From: Sedimentisphaerales bacterium
GTDB lineage: Bacteria > Planctomycetota > Phycisphaerae > Sedimentisphaerales > Anaerobacaceae
Assembly: GCA_029907605.1 (NCBI GenBank)
Contig: JARYLO010000017.1
Coordinates: 1-32,598, forward strand
DNA: 32,598 bases
Direction: 5' to 3'
A program made the translations under genes and the position numbers. Shown here one piece after another: positions 25,201 through 32,598 of this stretch (the stretch's first letter is position 1; each line of letters opens with the position of its first letter). The notes below the pieces were generated by a model. It was not told the DNA's origin. It saw only the letters and a list, made by a program, of their open reading frames with translations, and searched no databases.

Positions 25201-26370
25201 CTAAGAGAGCCTGTCTCTATAGTCCAGATACCCAAACCTACGCTGCAGCCGGTATGAACGGGCCCCTGGCTCATAGAACACGATGTCGGGCAGGTTAATA
25301 CCATTGAACATCGTATTCTTGACCATTGTATAGTGTGCCATATCGGTAAAGACGAGCTTGTCACCCACCCTCAAGGGCCTGTCAAATGAATAGTCCCCAA
25401 TCACATCGCCAGCCAGGCAGGTAGGGCCTGCCAATCTGTATGTATAGGGTCTCTTGCCTGGCAGGTCAGCCCCTATGACCTGGGGTCTGTAGGGCATCTC
25501 TAGCACGTCAGGCATATGGGTACTAGCCGAACAATCCAAGATCGCGATGGCCATCTGGTTGTGGACGATGTCCAGCACAGAGCTGACCAAGAAACCTGCA
25601 TCCAATGCCACTGCCTCCCCAGGCTCCAGATAAACGACCTGGATATTCCTATATCTATCCTGAAGGTCCATAATCAGCTTGCAGAGCAGGTCCCTATCGT
25701 AGTCAGGCCTTGTGATGTAGTGTCCACCTCCCAGATTGACCCACTCTACGCGCCTCAAGAATGCCCCAAACCTTGCCTCAACAGCGGCAAGTGTCCTCTC
25801 CAAGGCATCTGCATTCAATTCGCAAAGGCTATGGAAGTGAAGGCCTGTGATGCCATCGGTCAGGTCCATCCGGAACTGATCTGCAGTAATGCCCAGTCTG
25901 GAGCAGGGACCGCATGGGTCATACATAGGGGTCTTAACCTCGCTGTGGCCTGGGTTTATACGCAGACCGCACCTGATCGATCTTCTGGCCTTACTGACCT
26001 GTGATCTAAATCTATCCCACTGACCAAATGAGTTGAAGACTATGTGGTCCACAAGGCAGAGAAATTGTTCGAACTCGTCCTGCCTGTAGGCAGGTGCACA
26101 AAGGTGCACCTCCTTGCCAAGGTGTTCTACAGCCAGCTTGACCTCGTTGAGGCTGCTTGCCGCCGCCCCCCAAAGGTACCGCCTACAAAGATCGAATGTG
26201 CCCCATGCCGCATATGCCTTCAGTGCAAGCAGGATCCTGCAGCCGGCCCTGGACTGCACATCTGCAAGGACCTTTAGGTTCCCCTCTAGCCTACCAAGGT
26301 CTATCAGGTAACAAGGTGTGTCAAGGCCATCAAGGTCATACGGTATCTCAGGTCCCATACCGGCCATCAT
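25201..26370 (-). CDS. nspC: Carboxynorspermidine decarboxylase
   Basis: Product of 389 aa of the alanine racemase-fold PLP decarboxylases. The start has LDTPCYLIDLGRLEGNLKVL and the PLP lysine K51 in ILLALKAYA. Later segments are FHSLCELNADALERTLAAVEARFG, WVNLGGGHYITRPDYD, LEPGEAVALDAGFLVSSVLDIV and the C-terminal GPTCLAGDVIGDYSF and GDKLVFTDMAHYTMVKNTMFNGI. The enzyme decarboxylates carboxynorspermidine or carboxyspermidine to norspermidine or spermidine. The upstream dehydrogenase stop codon directly abuts its ATG, so the two form a polyamine operon. ATG codons at residues 2 and 5 are alternative starts. Confidence 0.94.
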   Translation of the reverse strand: MMAGMGPEIPYDLDGLDTPCYLIDLGRLEGNLKVLADVQSRAGCRILLALKAYAAWGTFDLCRRYLWGAAASSLNEVKLAVEHLGKEVHLCAPAYRQDEFEQFLCLVDHIVFNSFGQWDRFRSQVSKARRSIRCGLRINPGHSEVKTPMYDPCGPCSRLGITADQFRMDLTDGITGLHFHSLCELNADALERTLAAVEARFGAFLRRVEWVNLGGGHYITRPDYDRDLLCKLIMDLQDRYRNIQVVYLEPGEAVALDAGFLVSSVLDIVHNQMAIAILDCSASTHMPDVLEMPYRPQVIGADLPGKRPYTYRLAGPTCLAGDVIGDYSFDRPLRVGDKLVFTDMAHYTMVKNTMFNGINLPDIVFYEPGARSYRLQRRFGYLDYRDRLS

Positions 26371-27567
26371 CTACAAGACCTTGCCTTCAAGCATATGCCA
26401 TGGCAGGCCATACTTTGGCAGGTCCTCCATGAAGGGATCTGGGTCAAGTTGCTCCACATTGAACACCCCCTTGCCTTGCCACTTGCCTTCAAGGATCTGC
26501 TTTGCACCTATCATGGCAGGCACACCTGTAGTGTAACTGACCGCCTGCGCCTTGACCTGCTTATATGCAGCCTGATGATCGCAGACGTTATAGAGCATCA
26601 CGGACCTGGTCTTGCCGTCCTTTGTGCCCTGGATGATGCAGCCTATGCAGGTCTTGCCCTTGTAGGTAGGGCCCAGTGATGCTGGGTCTGGCAAGAGGGC
26701 CTTCAGGAACTTCAACGGCACGATCTTCTTTCCCTCAAACTCTATCGGATCGATCCTGGTCAGGCCAAGGTTCTGCAAGACCTTCAGATGGGTCAGATAC
26801 TGATCGCTAAAGGTCATCCAGAACCTGATCCTCTTGAGGCCCTTGATGTGTCTGACGAGCGACTCAAGCTCCTCATGATAAAGCAGGTAGCTCTTCCTAG
26901 GTCCTACCTGCGGATAGTCGATATCCATCGAGACACTCATAGGGTCTACCTTTATCCAACGCCCCTCCTCCCAATACTTGCCAGGTTGGGTGACCTCCCT
27001 GATATTGATCTCAGGATTGAAATTCGTAGCAAATGGATGGCCATGCTCACCAGCATTGCAGTCCACGATGTCTATGTAGTGGATCTGGTCAAAAAGATGC
27101 TTCTGGGCATATGCGCAGAACACATTGGTCACCCCGGGATCAAACCCGCAACCCAATAGTCCCATGATCCCCTTCTTCTTGTAGTCCTTATGGTATGCCC
27201 ATTGCCACTTGTACTCAAACTGCGGTTTGAAAGGTGGCTCGTAATTGGCCGTATCAAGATAGTGTACACTAGTCTTCAGACACGCATCCATGATCGAGAG
27301 GTCCTGATAGGGCAGTGCAACATTTATGACGATATCTGGCTTGAACCTCTCGATCAACCTGACCACCTGCCTCGAATCGTCTGCATCCACCTTGGCCAGA
27401 CGGATCCTTCTGCCAGTAGCAGCCTGAACACTTTCGGCTATCCGGCGACACTTCTCCATAGTCCGGCTGGCCAAGACGATCTGTTCAAATACCTCCGGGA
27501 CCTGCGCACACTTGTGCACAACGACATTCCCAACACCACCTGCACCGATTATCAGTACCTTGCCCAT
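26371..27567 (-). CDS. Carboxynorspermidine synthase (saccharopine dehydrogenase family)
   Basis: Product of 398 aa from ATG 27567, preceded by a purine-rich gggggtaagga; an upstream in-frame ATG at 27591 is less likely because the Rossmann strand begins at MGKVLIIGAGGVGNVV. Other features are the ASRTMEKC strand, DIVINVALPYQDLSIMDACL, YLDTANYEPP, MGLLGCGFDPGVTNVFCAYAQKH and DCNAGEHGHPFATNFNPEIN, all typical of CANSDH rather than lysine-pathway saccharopine dehydrogenase. It joins aspartate semialdehyde with a diamine by NADPH-dependent reduction, giving the substrate of NspC. Norspermidine versus spermidine cannot be told from sequence here. Confidence 0.92.
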   Translation of the reverse strand: MGKVLIIGAGGVGNVVVHKCAQVPEVFEQIVLASRTMEKCRRIAESVQAATGRRIRLAKVDADDSRQVVRLIERFKPDIVINVALPYQDLSIMDACLKTSVHYLDTANYEPPFKPQFEYKWQWAYHKDYKKKGIMGLLGCGFDPGVTNVFCAYAQKHLFDQIHYIDIVDCNAGEHGHPFATNFNPEINIREVTQPGKYWEEGRWIKVDPMSVSMDIDYPQVGPRKSYLLYHEELESLVRHIKGLKRIRFWMTFSDQYLTHLKVLQNLGLTRIDPIEFEGKKIVPLKFLKALLPDPASLGPTYKGKTCIGCIIQGTKDGKTRSVMLYNVCDHQAAYKQVKAQAVSYTTGVPAMIGAKQILEGKWQGKGVFNVEQLDPDPFMEDLPKYGLPWHMLEGKVL

Positions 27568-27609
27568 ATCCTTACCCCCATTTGCATCCATCTGACTGCA
27601 ACTTACAAG

Positions 27610-27637
27610 ATGATATTGACGAACCACCCAATTACAA
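27610..27637 (-). promoter_or_regulatory. Candidate promoter for the polyamine operon
   Basis: On the minus strand TTGTAA (27632-27637), a 16-base spacer and TATCAT (27610-27615). Predicted start about 35 bases before the dehydrogenase ATG. It lies in the 114-bp divergent gap with the RodA-like gene; I see no equally clear promoter in the other direction. Confidence 0.4.
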
Positions 27638-27681
27638 CCCCCAGTATGGATTTTCCAGGGCGAGGTGGTATTTTGCATCTG

Positions 27682-28941
27682 ATGCCGTCGTTGCTGGAAG
27701 GAAGACTGAAGGGTGTAAGGATATGCATGTTGGTAGCAGCCGGGCTGCTTGTCTGTATAGGGCTTGCCACACTATATGCGATTGGGCATCCGGCAGAAGG
27801 CGGCCCTGCAGCCAAGGACAACGCCCTGGCCAGGCTATATAGCAGGCAACTGGCGTTTGCAATCCTTGGGACCATCATGCTCATATCGGTCAATGCCATC
27901 AGCTACAGGACCATAGGCCGGTATAGTGGGTGGATATTCGCACTGGTCATCGGGCTATTGATCATATTGGCCTTGGCAAGGGTATTGGGCAGGGTCGGGA
28001 TACACCTGCCATTTGTCCCATATAGAAACAATGTTTACCAATGGATCACCCTGGGGATAGGCAGGTATTCCATTGGAACGATCCAGCCATCGGAGTTTTG
28101 CAAGCTTGCCTATATACTTTTCCTCTCCTGGCACCTGCGCTACCGCAGTAACTATCGGCGATTCAAGGTGCTGATAGGCCCGTTTATCCTGACCATCATA
28201 CCGGTCTGTCTTATCCTGGTGGAGCCTGATCTGGGCACTGCATGCCTGCTAATAGCCATGTTGTTGGCCATGCTCTTTGTGGCAGGTGCAAGGGCCAAGC
28301 ACCTAGGGATGATCATTTGCCTTGGTCTTGCCCTCAGTCCCCTGGTCTGGCAGGTACTCAGCCCTACCCACAAGGGAAGGATCACTGCGGTACTGCTGCA
28401 GAACCAGCAGGTCAGAAAGGCAGTGCAAGAAAGCCCTCTCCTGAGCAGGATCCTTGTTGGTGGATCATTCGATCCGACCAGGTGGGAGAGGGCAGAAGGC
28501 TATCAGCTAGAAAGATCCAAGCACGCAGTGGCGTCCGGCGGCCTTACCGGCTATGGCTTCCGAAAAGGCCCATTCATCAAATATGATTTTCTTGTGTACA
28601 GGGAGAGCGACTTTATATTCTCGGTCATCGCCCATCAATGGGGCCTAGTCGGTGCATTAGGGGTGCTGGGACTTTACGGTGTCATAGTCCTTTCCGGTCT
28701 GGAGATCGCCACCAACAATACTGACCCATTCGGTAGGCTCCTGGCAGTGGGCATAGTGATCATGTTGACCTTGGAGGTACTAGTAAACGTCTCGGTTACT
28801 ATCGGCCTGATGCCGGTAACAGGCCTGACCCTGCCCTTGATCAGCCATGGAGGTTCCAGTCTGTTGGTACACATGATTGCAATAGGACTCTTGAACAACA
28901 TAGGCAGATCCAGGCCATTCACCCTGGCAAGAAAGACCTAG
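27682..28941 (+). CDS. rodA: RodA/FtsW-family peptidoglycan glycosyltransferase (SEDS), RodA-like
   Basis: Product of 419 aa from ATG 27682, which leaves a short cytoplasmic N-terminus before TM1 as in RodA; ATG 27646 (12 codons longer) is possible, and neither has a textbook ribosome site. About ten TM segments are present. SEDS motifs are YQWITLGIGRYSIGTIQPSEFCKLAYILFLSWHL, VEPDLGTACLLIAMLLAMLFVAGA, the conserved acidic segment YRESDFIFSVIAHQWGLVGAL and the C-terminal GLMPVTGLTLPLISHGGSS. SEDS proteins polymerise glycan strands from lipid II together with a class B PBP. Pairing with murJ (ATG one base after this stop codon) supports a cell wall role. RodA is preferred over FtsW by the H-x-x-G and ESDFIFSVI style, but the choice is not certain. 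Confidence 0.85.
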   Translation: MPSLLEGRLKGVRICMLVAAGLLVCIGLATLYAIGHPAEGGPAAKDNALARLYSRQLAFAILGTIMLISVNAISYRTIGRYSGWIFALVIGLLIILALARVLGRVGIHLPFVPYRNNVYQWITLGIGRYSIGTIQPSEFCKLAYILFLSWHLRYRSNYRRFKVLIGPFILTIIPVCLILVEPDLGTACLLIAMLLAMLFVAGARAKHLGMIICLGLALSPLVWQVLSPTHKGRITAVLLQNQQVRKAVQESPLLSRILVGGSFDPTRWERAEGYQLERSKHAVASGGLTGYGFRKGPFIKYDFLVYRESDFIFSVIAHQWGLVGALGVLGLYGVIVLSGLEIATNNTDPFGRLLAVGIVIMLTLEVLVNVSVTIGLMPVTGLTLPLISHGGSSLLVHMIAIGLLNNIGRSRPFTLARKT

Positions 28942-28942
28942 C

Positions 28943-30544
28943 ATGAAAAGGGCATTCGGTCAGATCGCGCTGATGAGTACACTCAGTCGAATCCTTGGCA
29001 TGGCAAGGGACATGGCCTTTGCATACACCTGGGGCCGCAGCGGCCTTACCGACCTTTGGGTGGTGGCGTTTATGCTGCCCAACCTGGCCACCCGCCTGTT
29101 GGGTGAGGGGGTCCTTGCCTCAGCAGTGATACCATTGTACCTGGCCCAGCAACAGGAAGATCCAGACAAGGCCGCAAGGTTTGCAGGCACCCTTGCCACA
29201 TTCATCACGACCATCCTGGCATTGGCGGCAACGGCCGTCATGCTGGGCCTGGGCCTGTGGATGATCCTCTGCCACACCATCAACAGCCAACAACGGCTGC
29301 TTGCAGGATTGATGGCCCTGATGATGCCCTATATGGTGATAGGAGGGCTGAGTATCATCATCGGGGCCGTACTGAATGCCCATCAACACTTCCTTGCACC
29401 TGCATCCTCTGCCGTGGTCCTCAATACAGCCATAATCTCTGCACTCCTGCTGACCAATAGGTGGACAACTGCCACACAGACGACCAAGGCCTTGGCGATT
29501 GCAATGGCGGTGGTCAGTGCAGGTCTGGTCCAGGTGGCCATACATCTTAGGGTCCTCCGAGGGCACCAGATCCGGATACGTCCTTGTTGGGATCTCCACG
29601 ATCCTGCCTTCCGGCAGATTGGAAGGCTACTTATCCCGACACTGATAGGACTGAGCATAACGCCCATCAACGTACTGCTCAATAACATCATGGCATACCT
29701 GGCCTCAGGGTCTGGTATAGATGGATCTGGGCCCTTGACACCCGGTAGAGGATGGGCATACCAGTTCCAACAAGGGGACGTAGCAGGGCTATACTATGCC
29801 CAGAGGCTCTATCAATTCCCACTAGGTGTACTCGGTATGGCACTTGCCACTGCTGCCTTCCCGACCCTCAGCAAGGCATTCTGCGACGGAGACCTCCATA
29901 AAGGCAGGGCCACCATCACTGAGGCGATCAAGACCGCCTTGTTCATCTCCATCCCGACCACCATAGTTGCGATCATCTGCAACAAGCAGATAGTCGCAGG
30001 CCTATTCCAACACGGCAGCTTCACCAGCAAGGACACGGCACACGTATCTAGGATCCTGATCTGCTATGCAGTCGGGCTAGTTGCGTATTTCCTCCAACAG
30101 GTACTGACAAGGGCATTCTATGGGATGCCCTCAGCAGGCAAGACGAGGATACCAGTTATCAGTGGCATCACCGCCATCATCGCCAATATTGCCTGTTCGG
30201 CAATCCTGATCAGGCAGCTTGGCGTGCAGGGCGTCGCATTATCCACCTCCATAGCAGCATGGATACAGGTGGCGATCCTAGGCCATTGCCTTGCCCGCAG
30301 GCTCAATATCAATTGCAGGCAGGAATTGATAGGGGTGATTGCACGCATCCTGTTTGCCTCAGGGATCATGGCGGTAGCGTGCAACTGGCTACTGGCACTC
30401 GGCCATTACCTACCACAGACAAGGCTGATAGGCCTGCTGTGGTTGTTTGTGGTAATCGGCTCTAGCGGCCTTTTATACCTTAGCACCTGCCGGCTGGTCG
30501 GCCTAGACCAGGTCAGGTTCGTACTGCCTGACCTAAGATCCTAG
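28943..30544 (+). CDS. murJ: Lipid II flippase MurJ (MviN)
   Basis: Product of 533 aa with about 14 hydrophobic segments. MurJ strings are SRILGMARDMAFAYTWGRSGLTDLWVVAFMLPNLATRLLGEG, LMALMMPYMVIGGLSIIIGAVLNAHQHFLAPASSAVVLN, GLYYAQRLYQFPLGVLGMALATAAFPTLS, FISIPTTIVAIICNKQIVAGLFQHGSFTSKDT and QQVLTRAFYGMPSAGKTRIPV. It moves lipid II to the periplasmic face for use by the SEDS polymerase encoded just upstream; the ATG follows the upstream stop by one base. Its stop codon overlaps that of the convergent DUF2400 gene in a shared CTAG. Confidence 0.95.
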   Translation: MKRAFGQIALMSTLSRILGMARDMAFAYTWGRSGLTDLWVVAFMLPNLATRLLGEGVLASAVIPLYLAQQQEDPDKAARFAGTLATFITTILALAATAVMLGLGLWMILCHTINSQQRLLAGLMALMMPYMVIGGLSIIIGAVLNAHQHFLAPASSAVVLNTAIISALLLTNRWTTATQTTKALAIAMAVVSAGLVQVAIHLRVLRGHQIRIRPCWDLHDPAFRQIGRLLIPTLIGLSITPINVLLNNIMAYLASGSGIDGSGPLTPGRGWAYQFQQGDVAGLYYAQRLYQFPLGVLGMALATAAFPTLSKAFCDGDLHKGRATITEAIKTALFISIPTTIVAIICNKQIVAGLFQHGSFTSKDTAHVSRILICYAVGLVAYFLQQVLTRAFYGMPSAGKTRIPVISGITAIIANIACSAILIRQLGVQGVALSTSIAAWIQVAILGHCLARRLNINCRQELIGVIARILFASGIMAVACNWLLALGHYLPQTRLIGLLWLFVVIGSSGLLYLSTCRLVGLDQVRFVLPDLRS

Positions 30545-31449
30545 GCAAGACAGAGATCGGCAAGTCCGCACCTGGCACACCTGTCTGCAGGCCTGCCGGT
30601 ACAGCCATCCACTATCCCTACCCTTGACAGGGCCCAGTCATATCTGACAGGATCATCCGGACTTATCCTGGCAAAACGCTCGGTCAGCCTGATCGCAGCC
30701 CGGATCGTGATTGCCCTGCCATCGTGCAGGCCCAACAGTTTACAGATACGGTTCATATGCGTATCTATAGGTATGATCAAACTGGCAGGCCCCAGGCATG
30801 TCCAAAGGCCAGGATCTATCTGGTCCTGCCGCACCATCCACCGCATGAACATGTTCAGCCGCTTGCAGCCACTGCCTCCTGAAGGCGTGGAAAGCAAGAA
30901 CCGCAGGCCTTTACTGGGGGCCACGTGCAGATAGGCGGCCCTATCCAATAGGACCTGACAGAATCTATCCTCTGCACCTAACAGGTCGCTGGCTGCCTCA
31001 AGGCCGCAGCGAAAGATCTCCTCCAGGCCCCCTGCCTGCCGCGCTGCCCAGCCAAGGACCTCCAGCAGGTCTGCCATATCCTGGCCCTTGGTAAACCTGT
31101 GCCTGAAGCCTGCAAGGTCCTGCCTGACAGATGGTTGTAGATGGCATATGGTACGGTACGGACTTGGTCCCAGGTAATCCAGGATCCTCTCAATAGACCT
31201 AAAGATCTGCCCCACCCTCCCATAGGCCAGCATGGCCGATATGAATGCCACCACCTCCTGATCCTGTCTTCTGTGGAAGCGGTATAGGAACTGGACAGGA
31301 TCTGACCCGATAAGCTCACGCCTGTTGCAGCGATGATAGAGCCTCTCCAAGAGGGCCTTAAGCTGGGCATCAGACCATCTGATCGACCGATCTGGCTGAT
31401 CAGCTGTTTTGGATTGTCGCTGGCCTAGACCTTTGTAGAATGACTGCAT
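30541..31449 (-). CDS. TIGR02757/DUF2400 family protein with endonuclease III-like signature
   Basis: Product of 302 aa. The family core starts near residue 33 (LLERLYHRCNRRELIGSDPVQFLYRF) and includes DQEVVAFISAMLAYGRVGQI, GSGCKRLNMFMRWMVRQDQIDPGLW and LIIPIDTHMNRICKLLGL. The family is described as uncharacterised. IDTHMNRI resembles the VDTHIFRV aspartate motif of endonuclease III, GSGCK the GVGRK lysine hairpin, and the tail has C-x7-C-x2-C-x5-C (C283, C291, C294, C300), close to the iron-sulphur loop of endonuclease III. This suggests an HhH-GPD-like fold, by inference. ATG 31449 overlaps the cysS start; a TTG at 31350 would restore a gap but removes a poorly conserved 33-residue N-terminus. 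Confidence 0.85.
   Translation of the reverse strand: MQSFYKGLGQRQSKTADQPDRSIRWSDAQLKALLERLYHRCNRRELIGSDPVQFLYRFHRRQDQEVVAFISAMLAYGRVGQIFRSIERILDYLGPSPYRTICHLQPSVRQDLAGFRHRFTKGQDMADLLEVLGWAARQAGGLEEIFRCGLEAASDLLGAEDRFCQVLLDRAAYLHVAPSKGLRFLLSTPSGGSGCKRLNMFMRWMVRQDQIDPGLWTCLGPASLIIPIDTHMNRICKLLGLHDGRAITIRAAIRLTERFARISPDDPVRYDWALSRVGIVDGCTGRPADRCARCGLADLCLA
31414..31441 (+). promoter_or_regulatory. Candidate cysS promoter inside the divergent DUF2400 coding region
   Basis: TTGTCG (31414-31419), a 16-base spacer and TAGAAT (31436-31441). The predicted +1 falls on the A of the cysS ATG (31448), implying a leaderless mRNA; no Shine-Dalgarno precedes this ATG. A match by eye of moderate quality. 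Confidence 0.35.
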
Positions 31450-31467
31450 GGAACTGCGATTCTACAA
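31433..31467. repeat. 9-bp perfect inverted repeat around the overlapping divergent start codons
   Basis: TTGTAGAAT (31433-31441) and ATTCTACAA (31459-31467) are separated by 17 bases that contain the CATG shared by the cysS and DUF2400 start codons. Each arm contains a -10-like TAGAAT reading inward, and each encodes F-Y-[K/N] of its protein. It may be an operator, facing promoter elements or coincidence from similar N-termini. Confidence 0.6.
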
Positions 31468-32598
31468 CAGCTTGACCAGAAGACTAGAAAGATTCGAGCC
31501 AGTCAGGCCCGGCCAGGTGGGGATATATGTGTGCGGCCCAACCGTATATGGCCATGCCCACCTGGGCCATGCAAAGAGCTATGTGAGCTTCGATGTCTTG
31601 GTTAGGTACCTCCGGTACAAAGGTTACTCAGTGACCTATGTGCAGAACATAACCGATGTGGGCCACCTTACTGACGATGCAGATAGCGGTCAGGATAAGA
31701 TCGCCAGGCAGGCAGCACTGGAACGCAAGCACCCAATGGCAGTTGCAGAATACTACACCCGCAGCTTCTTTGAGGACATGGATCAGCTCAACTGCCTCAG
31801 GCCTGACATAAGCCCCAGGGCAACTGGCCACATCCCAGAGCAGATAGAGCTGGTAAAGACCCTCCTGGCAAAAGGCTATGCATATGAGGCGAACGGATCG
31901 GTCTATTTCGAGGTGGCAAGGTTCAAGGACTATGGACGCCTCTCAGGCCGAAGGGTAGACCAGATGCTGGCAGGTGCCAGGGTAGAGATATCCCAGGAGA
32001 AGAAGGACCCAGCAGACTTTGCCTTGTGGAAGCGGGCCGAACCAAACCATATCATGCAATGGCCGAGCCCCTGGGGTATGGGCTATCCAGGCTGGCACCT
32101 GGAATGTTCGGTCATGAGCATGAAGTACCTTGGCACCACCATCGACATACACGGTGGCGGCATAGAGAATATCTTCCCACACCACGAATGCGAGATCGCC
32201 CAGTCAGAGGCCGCAACAGGCCAGCCATTCGTCAGGTATTGGCTTCACAACAATATGGTGACCGTGGATGGCCAGAAGATGGGCAAGAGCCTCAACAATT
32301 TTATTACATTAAAGCAGGCCTTTACAGGCCAGCATCCCAGGCTCACACAGGCATATGACCCTATGGCCATAAGGCTGTTTATATTAAGTAGCCATTACCG
32401 CAGTCCGCTGGACTTCTCCGATCAGGCCCTGGATGCGGCCAAGAGCGGCCTGGCCAGGCTTACAGAGGCTGCCTTCTCGCTGGAGACCGCCGTACACGGT
32501 GCGGCAGAAGGACCTATTGATCCACAGATAGTCCAGCAGGCAGACGATGCAAAGGCCAGGTTCGAGCAGGCGATGGATGATGACCTGAATACTGCCAT
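31448..32598 (+). CDS. cysS: Cysteinyl-tRNA synthetase, 3' end cut by window edge
   Basis: An open frame of 383 codons runs to the window edge; about 80-100 C-terminal residues are missing compared with the usual ~460-490. The protein starts MELRFYNSLTRRLERF as the family does, so ATG 31448 is secure. Class I motifs: C29 in YVCGPTVYGHAHLGHAKS (zinc ligand and HIGH equivalent HLGH), WHLECSVMSMKYLG and HGGGIENIFPHHECEIAQSE (further zinc ligands) and KMGKS at 277-281 replacing KMSKS. It charges tRNA-Cys with cysteine. The KMGKSLNNF and FPHHECE forms differ from E. coli but recur in some bacterial lineages. Its start codon overlaps the divergent DUF2400 ATG by two bases. Confidence 0.96.
   Translation, partial: MELRFYNSLTRRLERFEPVRPGQVGIYVCGPTVYGHAHLGHAKSYVSFDVLVRYLRYKGYSVTYVQNITDVGHLTDDADSGQDKIARQAALERKHPMAVAEYYTRSFFEDMDQLNCLRPDISPRATGHIPEQIELVKTLLAKGYAYEANGSVYFEVARFKDYGRLSGRRVDQMLAGARVEISQEKKDPADFALWKRAEPNHIMQWPSPWGMGYPGWHLECSVMSMKYLGTTIDIHGGGIENIFPHHECEIAQSEAATGQPFVRYWLHNNMVTVDGQKMGKSLNNFITLKQAFTGQHPRLTQAYDPMAIRLFILSSHYRSPLDFSDQALDAAKSGLARLTEAAFSLETAVHGAAEGPIDPQIVQQADDAKARFEQAMDDDLNTA

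Noticed and set aside
27190-27681. N-terminal extension of the RodA-like protein of about 160 residues
   Set aside because: The upstream open frame is antisense to the carboxynorspermidine synthase gene; family proteins start just before the first membrane helix.
1-32598. CRISPR arrays, insertion sequences, prophage, tRNA or rRNA genes
   Set aside because: No regularly spaced repeats, transposase or integrase motifs, or tRNA T-loop patterns with fitting acceptor stems were seen; nearly all DNA is accounted for by housekeeping genes.

Overview
The window is a compact bacterial chromosome segment, roughly mid-50s % GC by eye, with almost no spare DNA. The best guess for the source is Planctomycetota, class Phycisphaerae. 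The clues are the secreted LamG plus F5/8C (discoidin) protein at the left edge with its typical sequence style, a P-ring FlgI-like protein carrying HEAT repeats, and the general style of SMC, IlvB and CysS. This is pattern recognition, not a database result. I see no phage, IS element, CRISPR array, rRNA or tRNA.

Layout from the left. (1) 1-1332 (-): the 5' part of a secreted LamG/discoidin protein, cut by the window edge, with its own promoter and a leader of about 210 nt. (2) 1818-7481 (-): yjbQ, a FlgI-like/HEAT lipoprotein candidate, then smc, probably one transcript. (3) 7617-11532 (+): a zinc-dependent phospholipase C-like protein, a concentrative nucleoside transporter and a PutP-type Na+/proline symporter, tightly packed behind a near-consensus promoter. 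(4) 11500-19174 (-): a nine-gene run, rpmE, prfA, a nucleotide-kinase-like/deoxyribosyltransferase-like fusion, deoC, pabB, pabC, a Nif3-family gene, scpB and a YprB-like exonuclease. (5) 19474-21723 (+): ilvB and ilvH behind a strong promoter and a hairpin-rich leader. (6) 21805-24006 (-): a Cache-domain chemoreceptor, separated from ilvH by a perfect 13-bp terminator hairpin. (7) 24204-25199 (+): gpsA. (8) 25201-27567 (-): carboxynorspermidine synthase and decarboxylase. (9) 27682-30544 (+): a RodA/FtsW-family glycosyltransferase and the lipid II flippase MurJ. (10) 30541-31449 (-): a TIGR02757/DUF2400 protein. (11) 31448 to the right edge (+): cysS, partial.

The genes are mostly housekeeping: chromosome segregation (SMC, ScpB), translation (L31, RF1, CysRS), peptidoglycan (RodA-like, MurJ), folate precursor synthesis (PabB, PabC), branched-chain amino acids (IlvB, IlvH), polyamines, phospholipid precursor (GpsA) and salvage or uptake (nucleoside transporter, DeoC, proline symporter).

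I found no obvious new defence or mobile system. The items most worth a second look are: the cysS/DUF2400 junction, where two start codons share CATG inside a 9-bp inverted repeat containing facing -10 boxes; the FlgI/HEAT hybrid; the kinase-like/NDT-like fusion beside deoC; an endonuclease III-like signature in the uncharacterised DUF2400 protein; and the ilvB leader with mutually exclusive hairpins.
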